From contig CM042087.1 of the NCBI GenBank assembly GCA_023512835.1, forward strand, positions 14,230,853 through 14,294,852: a DNA stretch of 64,000 nt. Direction: 5' to 3'. How positions within the stretch are numbered: position 1 is the first letter of the stretch; the number at the start of each line of letters is the position of its first letter. Below are positions 31,795-42,203 of the stretch, one piece after another. The position numbers and the translations under genes are program-made. Under the pieces are notes generated by a model. The model was given only the letters and a program-made list of their open reading frames with translations. It ran no database searches and was not told the DNA's origin. The stretch is from Taxillus chinensis (Eukaryota; Streptophyta; Magnoliopsida; Santalales; Loranthaceae).

Positions 31795-34552
31795 ATGGCA
31801 CCCAGAATCTCTCTTTCCGGCGTTAATCCTGGCCATCTGGTTGATTGGAATGCTGTCTCTAATCCTCCGGATTGGTTTTTCCAGCTTTGCCCTCTCCTTG
31901 AAGCCTCGCATATACTCAACCTGATCTCCAATCCTGTCGATCTTCTTATCGATGACATCATTGAGTATTACCAACGGATTCGCTGCACCACCGACTCCAT
32001 AACCTCTTATATCCGCGGTGAATCCATCATCATCACTCCGGCCGTTCTCCGCGCTACTCTCCACCTACCTCTTGGTGAACCACAGTGCCCAGATGCCGAT
32101 CCAATGGCGGCTTCTATGGGTTGCACGCACAAAGGCAAGGAATACAAGGTCAAATCCTTCCAAGGTCGCTATCGATGTATGGCGACCATCTTGAGTCGAT
32201 GCTTACTGGCTCGCACATCCGCCCTCGACTCCATTCCGTACGACCTTCTCCTGGCCGTGTACGGCGTTTTTGAAGGTCTTCCGATGGATTGGGGGATATT
32301 CTTGTTTCGGTTGCTGCAGAATGGTCCCAAGAACCACTCCTTTGGGTGCATCCTCAGCACTGTCTTCCGGCATCTTAATCCGGACCATTTCGCCCGATAC
32401 GATGCTGTTCCATTCCCTCCGGCTTATTACCTTCGTTATCTTACACCGGATGGGAACATGACAGCCTGCCGACCATCTGCAGCTCTCCGCATACTCCCTG
32501 CCTCGGAACAACAAGGCAGTTCTGTTGGTGACCCCTCCGACAGCCAAGCCCCTGACGTCAGTTCTGCACCCCGATCCTCCCGGATTCGGTCCGTTGCAGC
32601 ACCCTCTCATTCTCGGGCCTCCCAGCACAATGTTCATGCCGACCCATCCGAGGTTGCGGGGCCCTCTCAGCGCAGTGCTCCTAAAGCTGTTTCCTCAGCC
32701 CCCTCTGCTACGGATGTCCCCACTCCCTCCTCCTCCGCTGTTGCTGCCGCGGTTGATACTGCTGTTGCGGTCGCCACTGCTGGCCTCTTCTCCGGAAGCC
32801 CCTTTGCCTCCCCTACCTCAACCCCGAGATTACCTTGACCATCTCTCCGCCGACACCTTAACGGACCTATGGCTCCGTTTTAGCCTTGCCCACACTGCCT
32901 CCATTCCTGACAACGATCTCCGGGTGTTTTACACACGCCATACCCAATCCCCGGAGACAATGATCATCTGGAACTTGGATCACGGCTTTCTTATGCCAGC
33001 CTCCATTCCAGATGTGGCGTTCACTACTCCCTCCAGCCCAGCACATTCCGCCAGGGGTCCTTCTCCTACTAAGGCTGGCCCCTCTTCTCCTGCCGCCACG
33101 ATTCTCGTGGTTGACTTATCTGGTCAAAGCGGATCCATTGCTCCGGATGCCTCCAATGCTTCGGATGCCTCCGATGCTCCGAACGCTTCTGATGCTCCGG
33201 ATGCTCCTGCTGCTGCTGCTGATACTCCTGCAGACTCCTCTGCCCAACGCACTCCTGCTCCTGTTCATGCGGGGGAGTCCTCCAATGCTCCGGAGTTGGT
33301 CCTTGGGCGTGCCTCTTTTGGCACGGTCCACTCCGACGCCGTGCTTTCCGCCCAGCTGGACCGACACGCCCAAGCTCAAAGCGCCCAAATTTCCGCCATC
33401 GCTGCCAAGGTTGATGCCCTCGGCGCCCAACTCCTCTCCGCTCTCACTGACTCCTCCACTTCAATGGAGCAGAAAATGGATCTCGTCGCCTCATCCGTCC
33501 ATTCACTGTCTACCTCCTTCGCGGACCTGGTGCACACGATGGCTCGTCCTCCCGTTGCTTCCCGGCGATCTGCCAAACCGGGGGAGAAAGTGTCATCTGA
33601 TCCATCTGCTCCTTCTGCCCCACAACCATCTACTCGGACTGAGAAGCGGCCTGCCACTTCAGTGCTTCAGGGAGTTAGAATTCCCAAACGAAGTCGCTTC
33701 TCTCAACCAAGCTCCTCTACTGAAGCTCCAGCTCCTCCTCCATCCTCCTCCCCCGCAGCCGACACCTTCCTCCCATCATATGCGGCGTTTGATCCTTCTG
33801 ATGCCGATGGAAGTGTTCGCAAAGCAATGAAGTCCTATGCAGCGTCTTCTGCTGAGAGAAGATGTCTTTCTGAAATGTACCCTTTCTCCCCGGACGACAT
33901 TCAGACTCTTTGTTCGGAGAAAGGACTCTTTACTATAGAAGACATTGACAACTTCTCGAGGGCTGCTAAAATAGAGATGAGGCTGTTTCCATCTCTATAC
34001 AAGGACGGGCACTTGTTTGAAGTTTTGCCGTGTTGGAATGAAGGCTATCTTCCCAGTGTGGATCTAATTCAGTCTTTCATCGACGGAACTGCTGAGGATA
34101 GCAAGCCATGGAAAACTCTCTCAACTATCCTCATTCCGTACCGGATCATGTCGCCACACTTCATAATGGCTGTCTTCATGATTCAGTCCAAGGAAATGAT
34201 TCTCATTGATTCTCATCAGATAGTGGAGCACTTTGTAAGAAAGAATCAATGGGAACCACTGTGTCTCAGGCTGACTGAAGCTGTGAAGAAAGCCGGTTTA
34301 TATGAAGAGTTGGGTATCACACCCTTGGGTCCAACTGAGAAGCTAAAGGCGACATTCCGGGGCAAGAAGCAAGTGCCACAACAGTCGGATGGAGATAGCT
34401 GCAGGGCCTTTGTCTGTTACTTCATCAAGTCATTTTTGACTGTGGACAAATCGTGGAGCCAACACACTACTTATACGATGAAGCAGACAATGGAGCTTAG
34501 AGAGAAGGTAGCAACTATGATCTTCAAGTATAGTAAGCCTTATGTACCTTAG
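31795..34552 (+). pseudogene. extra 3' ORF of Copia-A: transposon-protein-like N-terminus plus Ulp1-like C48 protease
   Basis: ATG at 31795; open to 32838, with a frameshift near 32780-32805 into a frame open to 34552. Residues 1-230 are predicted globular ('IIEYYQRIRCTTDSI', 'VYGVFEGLPMDWGIFLFRLL') and resemble the putative plant transposon protein family (PF20167 by memory). A Pro/Ala/Ser-rich linker follows, then an alanine-rich, probably coiled segment (about 33290-33540). The C-terminus (about 33830-34530) shows the Ulp1/SENP pattern: 'TILIPYRIMSPHFIMAV' with His at 34157-34159, 'LIDSH' with Asp at 34208-34210, then 'PQQSDGDSCRAFVC' with Gln at 34379-34384 and Cys at 34400-34402. The family usually has Cys-Gly; here it is Cys-Arg. 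No signal peptide or membrane segment, so not env-like. Activity is not shown. Confidence 0.7.
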
Positions 34553-34684
34553 TGAAAATCTTGTATTAAGGCTGAATTGTACTTAGTTGATGATAAATGA
34601 AATTGGTTGTGATGCGTATTCTGTATGTTATCTTTTTGCATTGCTTACCAGATCAGATTACAAAGGGTTTGGGCATATCCATAA
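34553..34684 (+). other. Copia-A 3' untranslated stretch
   Basis: 132 bases between the stop of the extra ORF and the polypurine tract. T-rich, with no feature recognised. Confidence 0.6.
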
Positions 34685-34695
34685 TTGGGGGAGAT
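34685..34695 (+). other. Copia-A polypurine tract
   Basis: 'ttgggggagat' directly precedes the 3' LTR (TGTTGGATC at 34696). Confidence 0.85.
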
Positions 34696-35501
34696 TGTTG
34701 GATCAAGCCCAGAATTTGGATAACGCTGATAAAGCCTTATGTAATTTGATCTGAGATCTTTTGTGTTTCTTTGATCGTTGCAGAAGATATGTTATTAATC
34801 CGGAGATACACTCGTGAGAGCAAAGCTAAGGAGAGGATACATAATCCTGATCCGGACAAGAGTGAGTGTCGTCAAACACTTGGTAAATAACCAAGTCACC
34901 AATACATACGGAACAAGGAACATTCGTGCGGACTAAGTCAAATTGACGCTAAGTAAGAGTCTTGGTTTACAAGGTCGCACGAAGTAAAAGAAGACACGGA
35001 GTAAGGCATCCGAGTCTTCCATACATGCAGAGTAAGGAAGTACAAATGCAGAATAAGGACCCGAGTCTTTATTAGATACGGAGTAAGGAATCCGGACAAC
35101 TTACTCATATGGAGTAAGGAAGCGCTAGTATGGAGTAAGCACTCCGATCCCTTAGACTCGCCCGGAGTAAGGAACTTACATACGGAGTAAGGAACTTACA
35201 TACAGAGTAAGGAATTTACATACGGAGTAAGGAACTTACATGCGGAGTAAGGAAGCACTGATACAGAATAAGTCATCCAACTTTTCAAGACTCGCCCGGA
35301 GTAAGGAACTTACATAGGGAGTAAGGAATTTACATACGGAGTAAGGAACTTACATGCGGAGTAAGGAAGCGCTGACACGGACTAAGGATTCCAGTACCAA
35401 ATAGATACGGAGTAAGCAATCACTGACACGGAGTAAGGTTTCAAGCCTCATTAGCTACGGAGTAAGGAAAATTACACCAGACCAAGAAGATACTGCTTCA
35501 A
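34696..35501 (+). repeat. Copia-A 3' LTR, first 806 bases
   Basis: Matches 23017-23822 closely, with unit gains and losses in the GGAGTAAGGAA array: one word present near 23400 is missing, and an extra 'ggaacttacatac' unit lies near 35185. It stops at 'actgcttcaa' (35501). The 5' LTR continues 'ctcaaccgc', but here - strand Copia-B RT sequence follows. Confidence 0.9.
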
Positions 35502-36076
35502 ATGTGGTGTCTATCTTCCCTTTTCTGAAATTGTGTTCGAGCAAGAATTCCAACAGTGTTTCATACCAGGCTCTTAGAGCTTGCTTCAATCCGTACAAGG
35601 CTTTCCGCAGTTTATATACCATATGTTCAGCCTTGTGTTCAACAAAGCCTGGAGGTTGTTCAACATAAACCTCCTCTTGAAGATCTCCATTAAGAAAAGC
35701 GCTCTTGATGTCCATTTGATAAACTGTGAAGTTTTCATAGGATGCATACGCCAGGAACATTCAGATCGCCTCAATTTTAGCTACTGGAGTAAAGGTTTCG
35801 TCATAATCAATGTCTTCTTCTTGATGATATCCATTGGCTACTAGTCAAGCTTTGTTCCGGATTACTATTCCATCAGTATCCAGTTTGTTCCGGAACACCC
35901 ATTTAACTCCAACGACTTGTTGCGACCTCGGCCTTGGTACTAACGTCCACACTTCGTTCCTCTTGAACTGATTAAGCTCTTCTTGCATAGCGTCTATCCA
36001 GTTTGAATCTTGAAGGGCTTCATCCACCACCTTGCATAGAAAACAAGAGTAGAGACACAAGTTGGAGGTGGCTGCC
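35502..36076 (-). pseudogene. pol: Copia-B reverse transcriptase fragment (left of the Tekay insertion)
   Basis: The - strand reads '[20 protein letters not shown]' (about 35975-36035), '[14 protein letters not shown]', then 'YQMDIKSAFLNGDLQEEVYV' (about 35660-35720) and 'GLKQALRAWYETLLEFLLEH', ending near 'GKIDTTF' at the junction. Stops and changes occur near 35845 and 35761-35775. YVDD, RNase H, the 3' ORF and the 3' LTR are absent. The left end abuts the truncated Copia-A LTR. Upstream coding resumes at 45317. Confidence 0.85.
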
Positions 36077-36544
36077 TGTCACGCCCCGGTTTTCCAACCA
36101 GAGGAGACCGGAACGTGACCCTCCCTTTACCCGGGTTTGGATAAAGGGGTGGAACACAACATACACTTCAGAAACCAAAATCACACAATTATTTAATTGA
36201 AACCATATGCCTTTATTATCTTTCAAACTTCATTACAATATCTCCCCGCTGGGGTTACAATGCCTCAATAAAATTACATAACGCAAATAACATAAAACAA
36301 AGCCACAAAGTAGAACTCTTCCACCTTGGTGTTCCCACCTAACGCCTGTAGGTTCCTGCAAGAAAACACACCATATAGGAGGGGTGAGCATCCACAGCTC
36401 AGTAGGGATCATGTCTCCCCAACCCATCCCATGCTCCTAGCATCTACATGCCATGTGTACAAGTGCAGTGTCGTGTTACAATAATTCCAACAAACAATAA
36501 CAAACCACATCAGTAGTCACAATTATCCACCACACAAACCACAA

Positions 36545-36965
36545 GTGATTTAACCGCCTCTTCAGGCCAATGATTTAACCGCCTCTCAGGCATAGCTTCC
36601 ACAGTCAGTCTCACTGACATTAATTCAGCCTCTCAGGTTCCACAGTCAGTCTCACTGACATCAACTCAGCCTCTCAGGCTCCACAGGTACACAAGCATTG
36701 CCCAGCCTCTCAGGCTTCTTAGGCTCCACAGACAATAACAAACATTTAACACATATCTCAGTTATTCAGGCATAACAACAAACACTTAACATGCATGTCC
36801 ACCCTGGTATAACATCAAACACCTAGCATGCATATCCTCACAGACATTACATCAAACACCATTCAGGCATAACCACGCTGGCATAACATAAATCGCATAA
36901 CATGCATGGCCTCACAGGCATAATATCAAACACCTAGTGTGCAGTGCCACACAGGCCTAATCTCA
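36545..36965 (-). repeat. tandem repeats in the Tekay-like LTR (copy in right LTR near 43930-44355)
   Basis: Two sets: 'cctctcaggctccacagtcagtctcactgacat' units at 36545-36730 and units built on 'gcataacat...aaacacctagcatgcat' at 36760-36965. They lie downstream of the TATA box in the element's orientation, in the presumed R/U5. Confidence 0.8.
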
Positions 36966-37285
36966 ACCCATACTTGCCACTGAAGGCTAACATTCATATA
37001 GGAGGTCACACCTATATGAATTTACATATAGATAGTATAACATTAAGTAGAAGCTCTATAAATCATCTACACAGGGCCTAACCCCAGAACAGATCAGGTG
37101 AGACAAAACCCCTACCTTAAAGCAGATCTTCCTTGCTCCCGTGCTAAACGCCGTCCTCCCCACGCAAGATGCTCCGGCAGCAACCAACAACTCCCCTTCC
37201 TTCTCTCCCTCTAGCTCTCTCTCTCTCTACGACGGCTGCAGCAGTTAAAGAGAACCCTAAACCTAAAATAAAGGGCTTCTCCTCC

Positions 37286-37362
37286 TTATATAGACAACAC
37301 AACATCAAAATGACGTAGTTTTGATTAAGTGAATCCCAGCATCAAAACGACGTAGTTTTGAT
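37286..37362 (-). promoter_or_regulatory. Tekay-like LTR core promoter: TATA box and two palindromes
   Basis: On - the order is palindrome ATCAAAACTACG/CGTCGTTTTGAT type (37341-37362), a second one with one change (37304-37325), then TATATAAG at 37286-37293. Each palindrome is centred on an ACGT core flanked by A-run and T-run arms. The right LTR has the same set near 44676-44752. Position relative to TATA supports a promoter role; this is inference. Confidence 0.6.
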
Positions 37363-37480
37363 GGAACAAGCTATGACCTTCTCACATCCATACACACCAA
37401 AATATTCACAATTCCAACATGGTCCTTTGGGAAAAGATGATTAGAACGACAAAACCAAGGTAACCATGCAAAAACATGCC

Positions 37481-37621
37481 TGCATGCCAATTTGAACGCC
37501 AATTCCCCAATTGGCGTGCAGCTCCAAATGCACTCAAACTTCACCCCAAGCCTCCTAGCATCTTGTAGAGGTCTGAGAAGCACAAATATGCTTGCACGTG
37601 AAATGGGTGAATTCACGTGCA
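37481..37621. promoter_or_regulatory. two TGCACG/CGTGCA palindromic modules in the Tekay-like LTR
   Basis: Pair 1: TGCATGCCAATT (37481-37492) with AATTGGCGTGCA (37509-37520), one G-T type mismatch. Pair 2: TGCACGTGAA (37593-37602) with TTCACGTGCA (37612-37621), exact. A lone half, TTGCACGCCAATTG, lies near 37685. The right LTR keeps both pairs (about 44870-44910 and 44982-45010). Confidence 0.5.
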
Positions 37622-37926
37622 GCTCCAAATGCTCTGAAATTTCTGTGGTAGGTAGAGGACCTCATTCTAAGAAACTTTTGTTCTTGCACGCCAATTGTTT
37701 GAGGCCATCTACTATACCAAAAGTGAGCTCCAAAATCAGCCAAAACAGCTTAAAACCGCCTGTATATGCATAGCATCTTCCTAGGGCATAAATGTACGTT
37801 ATCACTTGTCACATGCACCTCACAAAGGTCCCCTCTTGGGCTCATCTCTTACCTCAAACTTGTGCACCAACATCCAAGGTGTTTGTGGTTAACTTCTTAC
37901 ACACGGTTTACATACGGGTCATTACA

Positions 37927-37939
37927 TCCTCTCCCCCTT
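37927..37939 (-). other. Tekay-like polypurine tract
   Basis: On -, 'aagggggagagga' immediately precedes the 3' LTR. Confidence 0.9.
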
Positions 37940-38253
37940 AAGACTTTTCGTCCTCGAAAAGAAATGACATACGAGGAAAACAAACACAAGCTACCCTTTT
38001 GCCACCCGGCAAGCCACAACACCCAAATGGGTCATACACCGCGCACAGCACATAACAGCACATAACAAGGTACCACCATAATCCATAACCACAATAATGC
38101 ATATGACACATATTCGCATGTCACAAATACACATCTCAAAACACATCACAAATATGAACACATGTCTAAAAGACAATACAAATACACCAAATCGTACACA
38201 ACTAATACAAGAAAACACATCACTATCCCTTGGCCAACAGCCACCTCCCACGC
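37940..38253 (-). other. Tekay-like 3' untranslated region
   Basis: About 310 bases between the end of the coding frame and the polypurine tract. A/C-rich on +, with many 'cacat' words. 'ttcgtcctcga' occurs at 37949 and again at 38264 at the end of the coding frame, so a short motif is repeated. No gene. Confidence 0.75.
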
Positions 38254-40026
38254 TTAAGATTGTTCGTCCTCGAACAATTCTGGGTGCTGCTCGCGCATCA
38301 CGGACTCACGTTCCCAGGTCTCCTCCTCAATGCCATGGTGCTGCCACAGCACACGAACCAAAGGAATAGCACGACCACGCAAAAGCTTCTCTCACCGATC
38401 TAGGATACGGATAGGGGGCTCAACAACGGACATGTCATCCTCAATGTCTAAGGTCCCCCAATCGATCACATGGGTGGGGTCAGGGTGATACTTCCGCAAC
38501 TGGGACACGTGGAACACGTTGTGCACTCGACTCAGCCGCGGTAGAAACGCTAACCGGTAGGCCATGGGCCCCACACGATCCAGAATCTCAAAAGGACCAA
38601 TAAACCGGGGAGATAGCTTGGAACCTCGCCCAAACCGTCGTTGTCCACGACGTGGAGAGACACGAAGGAACACATGATCACCAACAGAAAACTCCAAAGG
38701 TCGCCGCCGCTGATCCGCATAAGATTTCGCCGACTGGCGGGCCGATAACAACCGCTGACAAATCAACTGAACCTTCTCGGTAGCCTCTTGAACCATCTGT
38801 GGTCCCAAGAGAACGGCTTCGCCTACCTCAGTCCAACACAACGGTGATCGGCAGGGTCTGCCATACAACGCCTCAAAAGGAGCCATCCCAATGGATGCCT
38901 GAAAACTGTTATTGTAGGCAAACTCCACCAAAGGAAGGTGAGTTGCCCACGAACCCCCAAAATCTAACACACAGGCCCGTAACATGTCCTCCAAAGTCTG
39001 ATTCGTCCTCTCTGTCTGACCGTCAGTCTCAGGGTGAAAGGCTATACCCAAGTGAAGCTTGGTCCCCATAGCCTCCTGCAAACTTGCCCAAAAACGGGAA
39101 GTGAACCTCGAATCCCGCTCAGAGACAACCGATGATGGTACTCCATGCAGTCACACAATCTCGTTCATGTATAGCTGACTCAAGGTCCCAATAGAGTCCC
39201 GCTCGCGAACAGCCAGGAAATGGGCCGACTTTGTGAGTCGATCCACAATCACCCAAATCATATCGTTCCTCCCAGTGGTGGGTGGAAGACCAGTCACAAA
39301 GTCCATCGCGATGTGGTCCCACTTCCACTCCGTTATGGGCAAGGGCTGTAACATGCCCGCCGGCCGCTGATGCTCAGCCTTCACCTGCTGACACGTGAGG
39401 CACCGCGAAACAAAAGCAGCCACATCGCGTTTCATCCCAGGCCACCAAAAATGTCCTCGAAGCGCATAGTACATCTTCGTACCCCCTGGATGCACAGCAA
39501 CTCTAGACTGGTGAAACTCCCTCATCACCTCATCCCTGAGGGAAGAAGCCACTACCAACCGCCCCTGAAAAGACAACTCATGCTCAGGACCCTCTGTCCA
39601 GTCCTCAGATAGCTCCCCAGCCTCAATACGGGCACGGAGAACCTCACACTCAATGTCACCCAACTGTTCCTCCCAGACGTGCTGGTACAACGCAGGCACA
39701 ACTACCAAAGGACTAAGGACTGTCCCACTATCACGAACAACAGGCTGCAGCTGCAACATCGCCAACTGCTCTATTAGCTTCCACTCTCTCACGGCCACCT
39801 CAGCTTTCCCTTTTCTGCTCAACGCATCAGCCACAACATTACCCTTGGCCGGGGTATAGGCAAGAGTAAAGTCAAAGGTCTGCAAATACTCCACCCATCT
39901 CCTCTGCCTCAAATTCAAGTCCTTCTGGGTAAAGATGTACTGAAGGCTCTTGTGATCTGAGAACACCACAAACTTCTCCCCCAAGAGGTAATGCTTCCAA
40001 CTCTTCAGGGCGAAGATTACAGCCGC
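38254..40026 (-). pseudogene. pol: Tekay-like RNase H end, integrase and chromodomain-like tail
   Basis: One frame with stops at 39151-39153 (TGA) and 38392-38394 (TGA). RNase H end: 'VVFSDHKSLQYIFTQKDLN'. The HHCC finger ends with 'CLTCQQVKAEHQRPAG'. The core has Asp in 'IAMDFVTGLP', Asp in 'SERDSRF' (just past the first stop) and Glu in '[13 protein letters not shown]'. The GPF-type motif '[18 protein letters not shown]' follows. After the second stop the frame stays open to 38254 with 'IPLVRVLWQHHGIEEETWE', a chromodomain-like block of the Tekay type, which would guide insertion into heterochromatin. Final TAA at 38254-38256. Confidence 0.9.
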
Positions 40027-41451
40027 CTACTCAAGGTCATGAGTAGGATAAGTCTGCTCATGAGGCTTCAGCTGCCTTGACCCATAAGCCACCACACTGT
40101 GCTCCTGCATAAGCACACACCCCAAACCAACCCTAGACGCATCACAGTACACCTCATATGGGATATCCTCCCGAGGTAACCTCAACACCGGTGCAGTGGT
40201 CAAACGGGTTTTGAGAGTCTCAAACGCCTGCTGGCACTTGTCCGTCCACTCAAATTTTACTCCTTTCCTAGTCAACGCCGTCATAGGGGCCGCCAAACGA
40301 GAGAACCCCTCGACAAAATGACGATAGTACCCCGGCAAGCCAAGAAAGCTACGGATCTCAAAAACGTTGGTTGGCCTCGCCCACGATGCCACAACCTCAA
40401 TCTTGGCTGGGTCCACCCTAACTCCCTCAGCTGACACCACATGGCCAAGAAAGTGAACCTCCTGCAGCCAAAACTCACACTTGCTAAACTTCAACTGCTG
40501 GTCCCTCAAGGTTTGCAACACTATTGCCAAATGCTCCACATGCTCCCTCTCGGTCTTGGAATATACCAAGATATCGTCTATAAACACCACCACGAACGAG
40601 TCTAAGTATGGGGCAAAGACTTGGTTCATCAAATGCATGAACACCGCTGGCGCATTAGTGAGCCCGAAAGGCATCACTACCCACTCATAGTGCCCATACC
40701 TGCACCGAAAGGCTGTCTTAGGGATGTCCTCCTCCCTAACCCTGAGCTGGTGATACCCCGACCGTAAGTCTATTTTGGAAAACCACTGGGCCCCACTCAA
40801 TTGGTCAAACAGGTCATCTATCCGAGGCAACGGGTACTTGTTCTTCACAGTCACTGAATTCAGCTTCCTGTAATCTATGCAGAGGCGAAGCGTGCCGTCT
40901 GCCTTCTTTGCAAAGAGCACCGGAGCACCCCAAGGTGAGGTACTCGGTCTGATATACCCCTGGCCCACCAACTCCTCGATTTGCCTCTGAAGCTCCCTCA
41001 ACTCAGCTGGCCCCATACGATACGCTACTTGGGAAATCAGACCCGTCCCCGGCACCAACTCAATGGTGAACTCCACACTCCTCTTAGGTGGCAACCTCCT
41101 CAACTCTTCAGGAAAAACATCCTGAAATTGGTCCACAACAGCGGGCCACACCCTCTTTTCCACCTTCCCCTCCTCAGTAAAGGTTAGGGCTGCCAACCTG
41201 TGGGTAATGGCACCCCACTGGTCTAACACTGGCCCAGCCCGACTAGCCTCACGATCCCACTCCCCCTGCAAGGTGCAAGAAACTCCCGCAGGTGACACAA
41301 AGGATACCCGCCGCCGATAACAGTCTATCTTGGCCTGGAAAGCCATAAGCCAATACATACCCAAGATCAGGTCAAACGTCCTCAAAGGCATTACATGCAA
41401 GTCAAAACTCAGCTCCACCTCTCCTATGGTCAACACACAGTCACGACACAC
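40027..41451 (-). pseudogene. pol: Tekay-like protease end, reverse transcriptase and RNase H start
   Basis: The frame is open 41451-40030 and stops at TAG 40027-40029. '[17 protein letters not shown]' is the end of the protease. RT blocks are '[20 protein letters not shown]', '[15 protein letters not shown]' and the catalytic FIDD (on + 40573-40584), all intact. '[20 protein letters not shown]' begins the RNase H. A 2-base slip in a TG run near 41440-41450 puts it out of frame with the upstream protease part. Confidence 0.93.
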
Positions 41452-42203
41452 ATGCGTACCTCAATCATACCCCCCACTGGAGACTCAACAACTAGGGGCT
41501 TCGCTGCCTCCACACAAGCTAACCCCAAGCTATCTATCACAAGCTCAGCAACAAAAGAACACGATGCACCCGTATCGAAAAGAACAAAAGCTAATGTACG
41601 GGAGATCAAAAGGGTACCTCTAACCACCGATGGTCCTGCTCCACCCTCAGTCGGTGGGGGTGGTAGCTTACCCTCGTCCTGGTACGTCGCCTCCAGCGCA
41701 AACACCCTCCCTTGGCCTGTGCCACTGGTCGGCTCACTCACTGGGCGCTTCCCGCCATGGCTGCCTCCAGCTTCAGTCTGCTGACGCTCTTGCCTCCCCT
41801 GAGGTTGGGTCTGGCTAGATCCCGCATGGCTAGCTTGCCACTGACGGGCTGGCCTCTCCGCTAGAGCGCGGAAACTAGCATTGCTCCTCATGCTGGATGC
41901 CACACCTCCTGCTCCCCTGTTGCCACTCCTACACACCCGGCTCAAGTGGCCCTCTCGCCCACAGTTGTTACACCGCCAGTCCTTCTTGGGACATTCCCTC
42001 TTGAAGTGACCTTGCCTCCCACAACAAAGACAACCGCTGGGGAGACCTCCTGTTGAACCTCCCTGCCCACTACCGCCAAGGGTGAACCTCCCTGGGTTCA
42101 CAGATGATAGACCCCGGCTGCGGAAAGAACTATTATCTCTCTCCTCAGTCTTGGGCCTCTTGGACCCAGAATCGCGTTCAGACCCACCTTGCAACTGGCG
42201 ACC
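41430..42203 (-). pseudogene. gag: Tekay-like gag end (two zinc knuckles) and aspartic protease
   Basis: Continues the gag frame after the TAG at 42204-42206. Two CCHC knuckles, CLCCGRQGHFKREC and CNNCGREGHLSRVC (about 41935-42040), bind element RNA. After a Gln/Gly/Ser-rich linker comes the protease, with 'FVLFDTGASCSFVAE' (about 41545-41590); Asp-Thr-Gly is intact. The frame is lost near 41440 by the TG-run slip. Confidence 0.9.

Larger units (their letters stand above)
23017..35501 (+). mobile_element. Copia-A: Ty1/Copia element with extra 3' ORF, 3' LTR truncated
   Basis: Contains a 5' LTR, PBS, gag, protease, integrase, RT/RNase H in Copia order, a 1.7-kb spacer, a 2.76-kb extra ORF, a polypurine tract and the first 806 bases of the 3' LTR. 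It would be about 13 kb complete, large for Copia, like SIRE/Maximus elements, which also carry an ORF after pol. It interrupts a Gypsy LTR at 23016. The right target duplication cannot be seen because the 3' LTR is cut at 35501 and joined to - strand Copia-B. Confidence 0.88.
36077..37926 (-). repeat. Tekay-like 3' LTR (left copy)
   Basis: On + it runs from TGTCACGCCCC to 'gggtcattaca'. Read on -, it has palindromic modules near its start, two GACGTAG palindromes, a TATA box, a C/T-rich leader and then tandem repeats. No coding content; ORFs at 37371-37773 fall over the palindromes and are not genes. Confidence 0.95.

Noticed and set aside
33012..33830. 272-codon Leu/Pro-rich ORF in the Copia-A 3' ORF
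   Set aside because: Another frame of the real ORF, whose frame is shared with the Copia-C homologue.
31795..34552. Envelope-like gene
   Set aside because: The position is that of SIRE env-like ORFs, but I see no signal peptide, membrane segment or furin-like site, and the C-terminus fits a protease pattern.
37371..37773. Paired ORFs on both strands in the Tekay-like LTR, repeated at 44761-45163
   Set aside because: They recur only because the LTR is duplicated; they span the palindromic modules, lack motifs and pick up changes freely between copies.
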